Below, in pieces: positions 40,831 to 51,640 of a stretch of DNA of 64,000 bases (its first letter is position 1; every line of letters starts with the position of its first letter). The stretch covers positions 1 to 64,000 of the forward strand of contig NMRA01001009.1 in assembly GCA_002633005.1 (NCBI GenBank), in the 5' to 3' direction. A program made the position numbers and the translations under genes. The notes beneath the pieces are model-generated. The model made no database searches and was not told the DNA's origin. It was given only the letters and a program-made list of their open reading frames with translations. This DNA comes from Phoronis australis (lineage: Eukaryota; Phoronida; Phoronidae).

Positions 40831-41824
40831 ACCAAGTGTTATGAACGGTTAGGCTTATTGACTTTAGCCTTGGTCGTCACAAGAATTCTTATTATTGCGT
40901 TCTGTTCAGACCCCTATTCAATACAATTCCCCTTTCGGCTTTTCGCTTTGTTTTGTGGTCTCGCGGTTACGCAATATGGCGCGAAAAGGCTGCTTCTCGT
41001 ATTTTTTAAGGTGGATATGTGTGAGTGGTTAAATCTTATTTTGTTGCTGATGTACTGCTTGCACTGGTGTTAACTTTTATTAAACAAATGAGTTGAAAAG
41101 AACTTCATTCGTTGGCCGACGGTGCCAGGTTTCTCTTTATTGTTATAGCTATGTTTTAGCCGTACTGGCAAAACAATGGAGATGTTTGTTACAGTATACT
41201 CTTTTTCATATTAAAGTAACTCGGCGTTTGTTTACTTTAGCACTTGTAGCTAGGGGATGGAAGCCAACTCATACCTATGGGCGTACACCCATACCACACA
41301 CCACAATAGCTTACCACACGCAAACAACCCTTTCAAGAGAGTCTGTAGTAGTTGCACCATACCTGACCACGCTAGTTTGACTTCGACAGGCTCAGCCAGA
41401 CATTATATAAGAAAATTTGTGGCCACAGAAAGTTCGGATTTTAGTCAATATTTTCCCTTTTTTCTCGTCTCTCTCGTCCGTGAAGGTCGCAGGAGACGAG
41501 AAATAAATGATAATCCACACGTGTCTCCTTGCATTGTCTAGTTCTCTAGGAGAACATGTATGGAATTAGTGAGGAGTTACTTGATGAATTAAGTGTGTGT
41601 TCGATGTAGACATGTGTAGAGACGTATGCTCAAACGACAAGGCGGTGTGTTCAGGTGTTTATTCATACTAAGATACTCTCACCACAGTGCTTTGCCCTAA
41701 AAGTTGCCTGTGGCAAGTGCCTAAGTGTGGTTGGAGTTCAAGTTCCGTGGTAATGCGTTTATAGTGCGTGGGTTAAAGGTGCGTGATCATAGAACTCTGG
41801 CCCTGGCATGTCAACCTGCACGTG
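40831..41824. other. no gene recognised
   Basis: Several 90-100-codon frames, none with a recognisable domain. Confidence 0.35.
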
Positions 41825-41825
41825 A

Positions 41826-41864
41826 CACACACATACACACACACACTCACACACACACACACAC
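41826..41864. repeat. CA microsatellite
   Basis: About 18 CA repeats with two interruptions, abutting the left end of the next element. Confidence 0.9.
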
Positions 41865-42458
41865 ATGATGGGCCGTTGGGGGGAAAGTGTCGCCGGAAAG
41901 ATACGAGCGTAATTATGCACATTACGCCGTAGTTTACGTCGTTAATTACGCCGTAAAATTACGAGCGTAATTTAATTCTTCACGGCGTAAAATTACGCTC
42001 GTAATTTACTAATTGTTTAAATTCTTAGCCAATGACGATCGATTTTACAATTCAGGCTTGCGTGCGCTCATGTAAATACTTTACTGACGGGTTACATGTC
42101 TACGCTATGAGATCGAATCGCTGCTGCAGCTGCAATGTCAGCCATTGTGCAAGAACGAGCTGCCCAGGAACAATCGGGTATGTTTGATTAACACTAATTA
42201 GTTTAAATCTGAAACGTTCTTAAGGCATTTTACGAGCGTAATTTACGGCGACATTTCCCCCATTTAATTTACGGGCATGATTTTACTGCAACACTTGCAA
42301 TTTAATTTACGTTCGTAATTACGAGCGTAATTTTACGGTGAAACTTATCCCCATTTAATTTACTAACGTAATTGTACGGCGCACTCCTGCAATTTAATTC
42401 ACGCTCGTAATTACGAGCATAATTTCACGGCGACACTTTCCTCTCAACGGCCCACCAT
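41865..42458 (+). mobile_element. TIR DNA element, 0.6 kb, with TTACG/CGTAA motifs and a candidate first coding exon
   Basis: Left end ATGATGGGCCGTTGGGGGGA then AAGTGTCGCCG; the right end is its inverted match, CGGCGACACTTTCCTCTCAA then CGGCCCACCAT (about 30 bases with few mismatches). Inside are many TTACGAGCGTAA-type palindromes in both outer thirds. In the middle, 42135-42177 reads ATG, SAIVQERAAQEQS, and then a GTATGT donor. The non-autonomous size and the retained start exon suggest a deletion derivative of a cut-and-paste transposon. A target-site duplication is not evident. Confidence 0.65.
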
Positions 42459-42914
42459 ACATTACGCCGTTATTTACACTGTGAAATTACGAGCGTAATT
42501 TAGTAAAAACTCTTAGCCAATGGCGTTCGGTTTTATAACTCACGGTCGCGCGCGCTCCTGTAAATGCTTATTCGCTGACGGGTTATATGTCTACGCTACA
42601 AGCGCTGAATCGTAGTGGATGAAATCGCTGCAGCAATGTCAGCCATTGTGCAAGAACGAGCTGCCCATCAACAGTCGTGTATGTTAGGTCTAGGAACCTG
42701 GTTCCTAGGTTAGGTTAACACTGACTGGTTTAAATTTGGAACGTTCTTAAGGTATTTTACGAGTGAAATTTACGGCGACATTTCCCCCATTTAATTTACG
42801 GGCGTAATTTTACTGCAACACTTTTACAATTTAATTTACACTCGTAATTACGAGTGTAATTTTACGGCGAAACTTTTCTCCATTTAATTAACGCTCGTAA
42901 TTACAATTACTGTG
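42459..42914 (+). mobile_element. tandem second copy of the TTACG-rich element, ends missing
   Basis: Repeats the interior of the preceding element (ATTACGCCGTTATTTACACT, AGCCAATGGCG, GACGGGTTATATGTCTACGC, AACGTTCTTAAGG) but lacks both terminal inverted repeats. It has its own copy of the candidate exon (42636-42678, SAIVQERAAHQQS then GTATGT). The exon differs from copy 1 at 4 of 43 bases, fewer than its flanks. Confidence 0.65.
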
Positions 42915-43159
42915 TGTGACAATGAACACCTAATGCTGAGTACGTCGCGCAAAAGAAAATCCGTCCGTGCGTAACCGCACCTGATATACTACTTCCGCCC
43001 TACCCCACTTTTGCGGCCACTCAGCGTTTAAAAGTGACACAAGTTACCCTAGAACAAGTTACCCCACCTCGAGTATGTGGAGTAAAGCCCCGTCCACACA
43101 CAGCCTACCCTAAAGCAAGTTGCACTAGTGCATGCAACTTACCCCCTAACTGGAGCGTC

Positions 43160-43262
43160 CACACGCGCGCACACACACACAAACACACACACACACACTT
43201 TAACTGGAGCGTCTTCACACACACACGCACACACACGCACACACACACACACACACACACAC
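43160..43262. repeat. CA microsatellite inside the left TIR
   Basis: CA runs with CG and AA interruptions, sitting where the right arm has only CACTAACACACACC. Confidence 0.9.
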
Positions 43263-43686
43263 TGATATTCGATAACTAGGGTAAGACGGAAGTTGTCGCT
43301 CTTTGCGTAACAATGAGCATCAATTGCAAGTATGGCGACGCGCCAAAAAAACTCGTCTGCACGTAACCGCAGCTGATAATTTCTTCCACCTTTTCCCCAG
43401 TTTTGCGCCCACACAGCAATTACAAGTGGCACAAGTTACCCTAGAACAAGTCACTTCACCTCAATAATGTGAAAGTGGAGGTAAGTTGCGCTAGTTTAGC
43501 GACCTGGCAGCATTCAACCCTAGCGACAACTTGTTCCAGGAGTAACTTGTTCTGGGTTAAGACTGAGTGCATGTGGACGGCGCTATAGACGAACCTATGC
43601 TGCGGATTGTAAAACGATCTGTCACTGAAAACAGAACCTTTTCATCGTTTGAGTGGCGAAAATTGGCTAACTGAAAAGAGGAAAGC

Positions 43687-44199
43687 TTGAAGACATACCA
43701 CCATCTAAACTGGCAGTGGCCATCCCATAGGCTTTACGGAGAATTATGCCTCACACTGACTAAACCACCAAAGTCATTTTACTATAAATATCTTTTGCGC
43801 GTATTGAAACACGTTAGGATGATGTCTTTAATTCCTTCCAAGTACAACAAATATTCCCACAATTTAACTTTTTTCGAACAGTCCTTCGTTCAGTTGCCCA
43901 ACTCGACAACTGGTCATTTTTACACTGCTCGTGCTTGTGCAAAAAATCTCAACATTGCAGTGCGTCTGACCCCTCAGTGTTTACATACCGCCTTACACTG
44001 TAGGTTCCTGTTGAACGTGCCAACTTTAATAAACCAAATCAAACACGACAAAGCGATAATGAAACCACATCTTGAAATGCTTAATAAAAAAGTTTGCAAA
44101 TGGAAGATATACCTATTATTCCTCCAAATATACCGAATAAGAGATAACCCTATGATTGAAACGGGACTTTGCTACCGTCTTGCGTTTGAAACGGGGTAA
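43687..44199 (+). CDS. 170-codon open frame inside the long-TIR element, unrecognised
   Basis: Open from a TTG at 43687; the first ATG in frame encodes the M of MMSLIPSKYNKYSHNL, at about codon 45. The text is rich in Leu, His and Tyr (for example FFEQSFVQLPNSTTGHFYTA, then HTALHCRFLLNVPTLINQIK). No transposase motif is seen. A frame of this length is near what chance allows in a window this size, so the location inside a TIR element is the main reason to list it. Confidence 0.25.
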   Translation: MKTYHHLNWQWPSHRLYGELCLTLTKPPKSFYYKYLLRVLKHVRMMSLIPSKYNKYSHNLTFFEQSFVQLPNSTTGHFYTARACAKNLNIAVRLTPQCLHTALHCRFLLNVPTLINQIKHDKAIMKPHLEMLNKKVCKWKIYLLFLQIYRIRDNPMIETGLCYRLAFETG

Positions 44200-45245
44200 T
44201 AAACCGACTGGGACTTTCAAAACCAACTTTTGATCTAGACCATGTGCTCCGTCGTAATAAAATCGGTTTCTTGTTCCCCGCTAATCGCTAGATAAGTCAT
44301 TTCTCGACTTATTGGGAAATACAAAGTCGTTACTTCATCACGTCATGTGTGCATTCCATAGAGGCCACTCGCGAAAACGCAATTGCGAGATATCGCGAAG
44401 TCGTATTACAAGCGAAGGATATCATCACACTACCTTTCTTAGTCTGCCAAACTCTACCCAGGTCAATTTCAGGCGCTAAAGTAGTCCGCGCCGGATCAGA
44501 AGGTCTGGGCGGTTCATATTAGCCAGAACGCCATAGGCCTATGACGTTGCTTTGAAAGGGCGAATACGCCTGTGAAGGAGGTTGTTTTCTTAACACCGGT
44601 TTCTTGAAAAATGACACGTGAGCCAGCCAGAAATTTTAACTTTCTACCCTAGAACTAGTTACTCCTGGAAAGTGGCGTCGCAAGGTTTGAGTGTTGTCTG
44701 GACGCTGTTTAAACTAACACAACTTATCCCACTACTGTGGTGTAACTTATTCTAGGGTAACTTGTGCCACTGGTAATCGCTATACGTGTGGCCGCAAAAG
44801 TGGCGGAAATAATTATCAGCTGCGGTTGCATACTGACGAGTTTTCCTTTGCGCGCCGTAGTCGCATCAGGTGTTCATTGTCACGCACAGAGCGACAACTT
44901 CCGCCTTACTCTAGTTATCGGATATGTGTGTGGTGTGTGTTAGTGGACGCTCCTCATGGGTAAGTTGTGCAAGTTGTTCCAGGGTGGGCTGTGTGTGGAC
45001 GGGACTTGTGGTCCGCGTGTCTAAAATGAGCGGGAAAGAATGCAGACACGGACTTACAGGCTGCATGTATCACTGGCACCCATCTCTGTTCTCTTATCTC
45101 CGAACAAAAGAAGTCGGTCATAAATGTTGCTGTGGTAATTAAGTGCCTATTGTAATCCCAACCGGTAATTAGCATTATTGTTACAAGTTGCCGGGGAAAT
45201 GCGATATACACTGTAGGGCATAATAGGGTATCTACATGGGTGGCG

Positions 45246-45400
45246 CGCAGCACTGAAAAAAAGCGGGCGGGCTATAGCCCAACCCCCCCCCCCCCCNGCC
45301 CTCTTGTGGTGCCTCGCCCATAGACCACAGGAGGCGTAGCACTGAAAAAGTGGGGGCTAGAGCCCTCCCCCCAGCCCCCTATGGTGCGCCGCCCATGATT
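45246..45400. repeat. two-copy repeat with poly-C tract and isolated N
   Basis: GTAGCACTGAAAAAGTGGGG...GAGCCC(T)CCCCC...GTGCGCCGCCCAT-type unit present twice. A C14-like run with an N at 45297 lies in the first copy. Repeats of this look are common insertion tails in invertebrate genomes. Confidence 0.6.
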
Positions 45401-46585
45401 TGGTACTTGGGCTACGTTTTTTCATGGTTGGCTACATGGAGGGGTGTGAACCTGGGAGCTTTGGGTTTCCATACAGTCCGTCCAGCACAATAGGCCGAGT
45501 CATCTGTGTTGAGAGGACTGGAATGACAATCCGACGAACACGTCTGAATTTCTCATGCCAGGTTATTTCCACGAGTTATTAGTCAATTCCGTACCAAATG
45601 TTATAGTCAGATACATAGACCCAAGGAGCCCATCCCCCACAGACACGACCACCCCCCACTGACCCCACCACCGTCACCACCAAAAACCTCACCAAGCCAA
45701 TTTTAGAGTCAACGCGGCCGTTTAGCGTGATCCTAACCGTTGCACTTTCTGATTCAAAATTTAGGGTACCATAGGGCAGGCTGCCTTGTATATAGGGACT
45801 AATGGCCCATTCGGTCCCTGCCAAAAGCTTTAAACAAAAGCACGTGGCTAGGTCGGAATACTGCCGGATACGTTCCGCAAACTAGCACTTTAGAACGGCC
45901 GGGAAATCTTCGCTTTAAGGAAGGGAAGCCGTGAAGTTTCGTGCATATTTCAACATACCAGCTCCGCCAACCAATCGGTCAGCGGCAGGTGGGTAAGGTC
46001 TCGAGCCGCTCTCGAAACATGCAGTTGCCATTTACTCGAGCTACCGTACGTGGTTTTGATCAAACTATTTTTTTCCACAAGAAAGTTAATGTTCTACGGA
46101 ACTGAACCCTGTCATGTCCTCTAACGTGAACGTGAGCCCGCTTGATATCCCTCGATTCTCAGTGGGGCGGCGTGTTGCCGATTTGACTTTAAAGCGCTAC
46201 ACGCTATACCGTAATTTGTGTTAAGCGGCAGCCTAAAAACCTGAGGTCATTCTAAGTTCAGGTGTGAGAATTAGCAGAATCTCGATATACTGGGTTGGCA
46301 TATGAGGCCCATAACCAGGGAGGGTTCGGTGGGCTCGATCGAACCCCCCCCGCGGAAAAGGTCCAGCCCCAGCCTATCCGTTAAAGATATGTTATAGACG
46401 GACAACAGCAAAATTGTTGCAGCTACTGGTACTTCTAACTACAATGATAAGTAAGTTAGAATTTGCTTCTGATTCAAAGCGCTTCACATAATCGTCGGTC
46501 AACTTCGCCCGAGTGGTGTTTGCTGACAGGATCGTGCTGACGATTAGAGGAAGCTTTATGTCATTCATCGGCATTAAGGTTATCT
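45401..46585. other. no gene recognised
   Basis: Nothing coding. 46305-46360 (CCAGGGAGGGTTCGGTGGG then CTCGATCGAACCCCCCCC) is a C-rich imperfect palindrome of repeat type. Confidence 0.4.
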
Positions 46586-46740
46586 CAAACCTTATTTAGT
46601 GGCCGCCATTCTAACTCGTATATAAAAAACTAAGCTTTGTCAACTAGTAAAAGTATATATTTTCTGAAAGAAAAAAAGATCAAGGAATGAAGGATTTATC
46701 TCATTTCACAACTTGCTGTTCTCAACGGTCGTAAGCATGA
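46586..46740 (+). repeat. dispersed repeat (TATTTTCTGAAAG family), shares left part with 62260-62345
   Basis: AACCTTATTTAGTGGCCGCC...TTCTAACTCGTATAT...AAGCTTTGTCAAC...AGTAAAAGTATATATTTTCT matches 62262-62338 with few differences. Confidence 0.75.
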
Positions 46741-47604
46741 AAACGCACAACTCCCTCAGGATCAAAACTACGTTTTGTCTTTATTTTCCCCGGCACCGTT
46801 CAAGTATAAGACAGTACACCTCGTTGACTCTATTATAGCGACTCGGTGAGGACGGAGGGTACATACTAAGCTGCTCTGTACCTGGCGGGAGATTAGATTT
46901 GAGTGAGTGACCGCCCTGTAAACTTTGACCTTGGATAAGTAGTAAACAAATATCCACGCGGATGTGCGATTCCAAGGTGGTTCTGCTAAATCTTTTTTTC
47001 TTCTCGCTACACGGTATATATATTTTTATTTGAAGTTCCCGGAGAATGAAGAATAGCAGATAAACTATCTGCTCTTTTGTTTCTTGGTCGGTTTTAAGGC
47101 ATACACACCAGCAGTACTCTGCTTCTACATAGCTTAGCTACATGTAGGTATAGACATTTACTTCTTGACTCCCTTCATACCCTATAGTGTAGTCACCACG
47201 CCCGCTTTAGGATATCTCAAACCTTATTCACAAAAATGGCAATTTTTACAACATTTCACATGTGTCTAGCCAAATACAATTTTGGTATACTTGCTGACAT
47301 AGTACGGTAAAGTTCAGTAATTTTCAATTTTTGAGATGAAAGTGATCGTCAGATATGTTGTTCATCCAGTGCCCACTTTGATTGTGGATTGGTGCCTGAT
47401 GGATTGACATGCCTGCGTGTACATGTGTGTGCGTTTCTGTTTTTTTAAATTCGGTACACCGGCACGCTGATGGTGAGTTCACCGTAGACAGTCCTCCGCC
47501 GTTGCTCAAAAACCAGACATTTAACTATGTTCACATTATTAGGGAAAAGTAGATCTAGACTTAATAAAAACTTTGGTCAATGAAGACGTGTTACTATGCC
47601 GAAA
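46741..47604. other. no gene recognised
   Basis: No coding signal or repeat recognised. Confidence 0.35.
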
Positions 47605-48737
47605 TTTCACTACTCCGGAGGTCCGACGGTCCACTACTTCGAAGGTTCACTACTCCGATGATTCACTACCTGCAAAAATTCGCTACTTCGAATTTCCACA
47701 ATTCGGAAACCAGAACTCTGACAGTTCATTACTCTGTCTGCTAATGAGTCGGAAATGACATTAATAAAGTATTGTATTTGTCCATTTAGTAACCACTTAA
47801 ATGGTGTGCACGAGTTGGCTAGTTGGGGCCTTTCATACTAACGTCGCCGCGTCGATGGTTTGGGGAGTTGTGATCAGTATGAACGCTTAACTCCGGTCCT
47901 GGATCGCAGTTAACAGCTCCAGTTAACATCGCAGTAAACAGGTGGATTTAAGACCGCAGCGTCGACGCTGCGGTGCAGTAAAAACGGTTAACTTCGGTCC
48001 AATCGAAGTTATCGCCAGGTGCCACTGTTATCGTCAACAGTTACAGGGTAGATCCGTCACTAACAGCTGCTTACATTTTGCTCTAATAAAAACCAATGGA
48101 TTTAAAAATAAGTTTAATGTCAATTAACACATGTAAATGCTCCCAAATTGTCACAGTGAAAAAATCTTAGCATGCAGTGCTACCTTGCGATAACTTCGAT
48201 GACGACAGTATCGCCTACCGTTTACTTCGATGTTCATTAACTACCGAAGCCAGTAAACGGTCCAGTTAACTGCGCTGTTTACGTCTGACTTCGTGAAGAC
48301 TGGCATGGACAGGGTAGCCTACCAACAACGACTGGGGACCCGCCGTACGCGTATAGTTCCTTGGGTGAGGTTGAGGCGCAGAACTTTCAATCAGTAGTGC
48401 GGTGATATGAGGCGATCTTGACATGGATTTGACGAATGTACCATGGTTGATAATTCATCAATATTTCTTCTTCATATTATTTTAAAAATGCAACGTACAT
48501 GCGGGCAATTTGCATGCGCATGAAATCTAAACAAAGTGTTTTAGTAACCGGGCGTTGTATTCGGTATAGGTACACCACTGAGTTAGTGCATCTAGTAACC
48601 GACGTATCGTTTACTTTTGCATGTAAAAGTATAAAATTTACAACTGAGTCCGAAATTTTAGATATTTTGGGAGTGATGAACTTTCAGAGCATTGAACCTT
48701 CGGAGTAGTGAACCTTCGAAATAGTGGACTGTTCCCA
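47605..48737. mobile_element. TIR element built of ACTACTCCGAAGGTTC-type units
   Basis: Left end GTCCACTACTTCGAAGGTTC ACTACTCCGATGATTCACTA; right end (48685-48735), reverse complemented, GTCCACTATTTCGAAGGTTC ACTACTCCGAAGGTTCAATG. The left end contains further decayed units (GCTACTTCGAATTTCC, CATTACTC). The interior has GTTAAC-rich stretches and a perfect 22-base palindrome. No protein is recognised. Confidence 0.6.
47953..47974. repeat. perfect 22-base palindrome
   Basis: ACCGCAGCGTC / GACGCTGCGGT, perfectly self-complementary with no spacer, inside the TIR element. Confidence 0.9.
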
Positions 48738-49495
48738 TTTCCAGCGATGTAAGCAACTTAGGTAACTCACAAAAATACAACCAGATAAAAAATTGTCAAG
48801 TCATTCTGCGACTAAATATTTGCGTCCGAGTATGTAATGAGGTGTAAACACTCATTTAAGAACGCGCGATTTGAAAGTTTGGCAGGAGGCTAGTAACACG
48901 AGAACGTTTTCTTTCTGGACCACATTACATCCGAATTTGACTCCCGCTCTTTGCGAGCAACCGTCACAGCATCCTCGTGTCTGATATTACAAATTCCGTC
49001 TCATCTCAGGAACATAGAGCTGAGAGTCATCGTTGTGTATACAGATTTCCTTTCTCCGTAATTAACTGCGTCAAGGGCTTTACCGAAAACTTTACTGTGT
49101 CGACGTTTGCAAAAAATCAAGGTCCACCGTACCTTTTGACACTAGAAATACAAGTATTTTATAATTGAAAAAATCAAAAAAAAAAGTTCAATTGTAATGA
49201 TGGCATATCTACCAGAGTTCAGCTACGACTGATGGTGGATATCCCCCAGGGCGCTATCAAACTCGTGCGTTTTCTAGGGTTCGTTTGCCCCAGTCAAAGA
49301 CTAGCCTCGTTCTGGCTGCCACGCATGACTCAGTTTTGCGACGGGGCTTAGGCCTATTTGTAATCTTACACAGTTGACGCGGCCGATACGTTGTTCATTT
49401 TTGCATTTTGAAAAAGCTTGCAAAGAACACATAAAACATGTTGTTTGTTATAAGTCTCGTTAATATTCCACAACCTCAATCTTTAGCGTGCTAAG
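48738..49495. other. no gene recognised
   Basis: No supported feature. Confidence 0.35.
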
Positions 49496-50049
49496 TATAA
49501 ATATCCTACACAACGCAGCACAACAAGAAGACTATACTATACACTTAAGTTTGTGTCAGTCAGGTGCGCACTCATTACAAGCACCAGCGCAGTGCAGTTT
49601 ACGCCGGCGGATTATGACTTACATGTAAGATAGAAGTGTGACGCAGCGAGCGGCATCACTGAGGCAAGTAATGAATAATTATATGATGAGGTACCACCCT
49701 GGACCCATGTTGGCGGGAGGAGCAACTTTCGTTACTAAGATTCTTGACGCTCAGCCGTGCCATACTTACGGTGAATCATGTGTCAGAGGAGATTGGAACA
49801 GGCCAATCCCGAAACTATAGGAACCAATCTTAGTCAGTGACATGTACTTGGGCGGCACCGCACCCGGTGTGATTGCGATCTGGCTGTTATTAACTCCCGT
49901 AACTGCTGTCGGTGTGTTGCAAATCACGAGCTATCTCGTCGTGGTAATTGGTTTAATCATCACTATCCTGCCTGCTTGCAACGTTTTGCTCAACGGTTGA
50001 ATGACCACTGTCCGAAAACGCCTTGCCCTATAGTGACGTGCATGTGTAG
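49496..50049 (+). promoter_or_regulatory. candidate TATA promoter and first exon
   Basis: TATAAATA at 49496-49503, preceded by a G+C-mixed stretch. About 550 bases downstream there is a strong donor, TGTAG|GTAAGT, at 50050. Between them lie a 49-codon frame from ATG 49673 and, in the same frame after one TAG, a hydrophobic 52-codon frame. No downstream exon is identified, so this is only a candidate transcription unit. Confidence 0.25.
49842..50000 (+). CDS. 52-residue hydrophobic open frame, unrecognised
   Basis: ATG to TGA encodes MYLGGTAPGVIAIWLLLTPV, TAVGVLQITSYLVVVIGLII and TILPACNVLLNG, with two hydrophobic stretches (about 9-28 and 31-50) that could form a membrane hairpin. The frame is continuous upstream to 49638 except for a single TAG at 49818-49820, giving 120 codons in all. 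That upstream part includes HPGPMLAGGATFVTKILD. It is either a real small membrane protein, a larger protein broken by one stop, or chance. Confidence 0.3.
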   Translation: MYLGGTAPGVIAIWLLLTPVTAVGVLQITSYLVVVIGLIITILPACNVLLNG

Positions 50050-51299
50050 GTAAGTGAGTCAACTGGAGCAGAGTTCTAAAAGCTTAAGACTGGTAGCGTT
50101 GATTTAAATGCGGCATGTGATGTTATGTTTTTTACGCTTTCTCTTTTATTTTACGAATACCGTATGAGTGTGCGGGTAATTGGGCCCGTATGCACCTATA
50201 TTCTAAACAATGCGTATTTCCGTTTTTGTCATAGTCTCATGCAGATTAGCGGATATTACTTTTTACTGCATGTCTCACAGTTGATGTTTTTACATTGTTG
50301 CTCATTCTTTGTACTTTTTTAACACTTAGCGTTAAATTAGTACACGTAAGCATCTACAATTTTGTAACGTACAAGTCATGAGAAATAATATCAAAAATTT
50401 CTCATGATCTTTACTCAACTGTTTCACGTAGTCGTATGCTCCTAATTGCGAATTGAGGCTCAACTTCACAAATAGGAGCATGGGCGTGTGTGTTAACTTT
50501 TTCACTCGATTTTGTGTTTTGCATTCCAATTCATGGACCTCGAAAACTCATCAAAATACCTTTTAAACAATTCTTTACAAAAGCACCTCCACATAATGTG
50601 TACGACTAAGTTATGCAATTCGATATGTGAAGGGATTTCCGGAAAGAAATCATCAAATTCATCGAAAGAAAAAGTGAAATACGCATGAAAAAGTAACTCT
50701 TTCTTCCGAGGCATGTTGCAAACGTCCCTCTAGCAAATGATATATACGTGCACCTTGCTGGTTCTCTACGTGTCAGCTAGGGGGAAACGCAGGGAACCTT
50801 CGAGATACGTGCACGCGCTCATATCCACATTTTGTCTCTGTCAAAGTCGCCTAATATTCATTCACTTTGGGGGTCATGACCCAGCGTCAAGATGTCACAT
50901 TTCCAAATAAGGAGAACGCGTGTTGCCTATTGGATCAAAACTGACGAAGCGAAAACGGATTGATAGTGTTTCGTAAAACACTTTTGAAGGATGCAAATTT
51001 GAGCTGATAACACTGTCCAACACGTTTTAAGGGCCATGCAACATCAGGTGTAGACCCTTTGCACACACCGTAGGTAACGACAAATGTTCATTTCCATGGA
51101 TAATATCTTATGAAAATTGTCCTATGCGCATCTGGTGCGAGTCATTGCGAAGATACTAGATGATACTGGATCGTATCATCAATTTTTAAGTAAAAATATG
51201 TCGAGGCCCCATGCAGGTGCACTTGTCGAGAGCACATAGAGGGGCTTATCTACCAACCGGGGTATTTAACCAAATATCTGCATACTTTAGATTTTAACA
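50050..51299. other. no gene recognised
   Basis: No supported feature. Confidence 0.35.
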
Positions 51300-51640
51300 C
51301 AGCAACAGCATATATTTTCTGAAAGAAGAAAGTCTGAGGAATTTGAGTTTTGATCTTATACTAATCTCCCATTCATTGGGTCACGTGACCATATCTTTCT
51401 TTTATATGTAGCAAAAAGAGTTCTATAATTTCGATTGATATAAGTGCTAAAGTTGAAATCTTAAAACTGTTGTTACAAATTTCTTATCATTTCATTTCCG
51501 CTTTATCCAACTTTTAATTTCATTAAAAGTCGTATTTTTGAGAGCCCCTCGTGCAAAAGCGAATACTTCAAACAATTGGTAAAAGCGTTTTTGAACAGTG
51601 CTTAAAGCATAGTGTCTGAAAGTCTTAGCCTGCTTAAAAA
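51300..51640 (+). repeat. dispersed repeat (TATTTTCTGAAAG family), longer copy
   Basis: Aligns in order with 32055-32400: ATATTTTCTGAAAGAAGAAA, CTAATCTCCCATTCATTGGG, GTGACCATATCTTTC, TACAAATTTCTTATC and AGCATAGTGTCTGAAA. Confidence 0.55.

Larger units (their letters stand above)
43089..45003. mobile_element. long-TIR DNA element, 1.9 kb
   Basis: Outer end CCCGTCCACACACAGCCTAC at 43089 is matched inverted by GGTGGGCTGTGTGTGGACGGG ending at 45003. Homology continues inward for roughly 370-480 bases: ATTCGATAACTAGGGTAAGA, GGAAGTTGTCGCTC, ACCGCAGCTGATAATT, GGCACAAGTTACCCTAGAA, CCAGGAGTAACT. The left arm is longer because of a CA microsatellite (43160-43262), and 42915-43088 repeats part of the arm once more. 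The interior (43566-44636) holds a 170-codon open frame. The family is not identified and no clear target-site duplication is seen. Confidence 0.75.

Noticed and set aside
43139-43432. Cys/Val-rich minus-strand frame
   Set aside because: Translation of a CA microsatellite.
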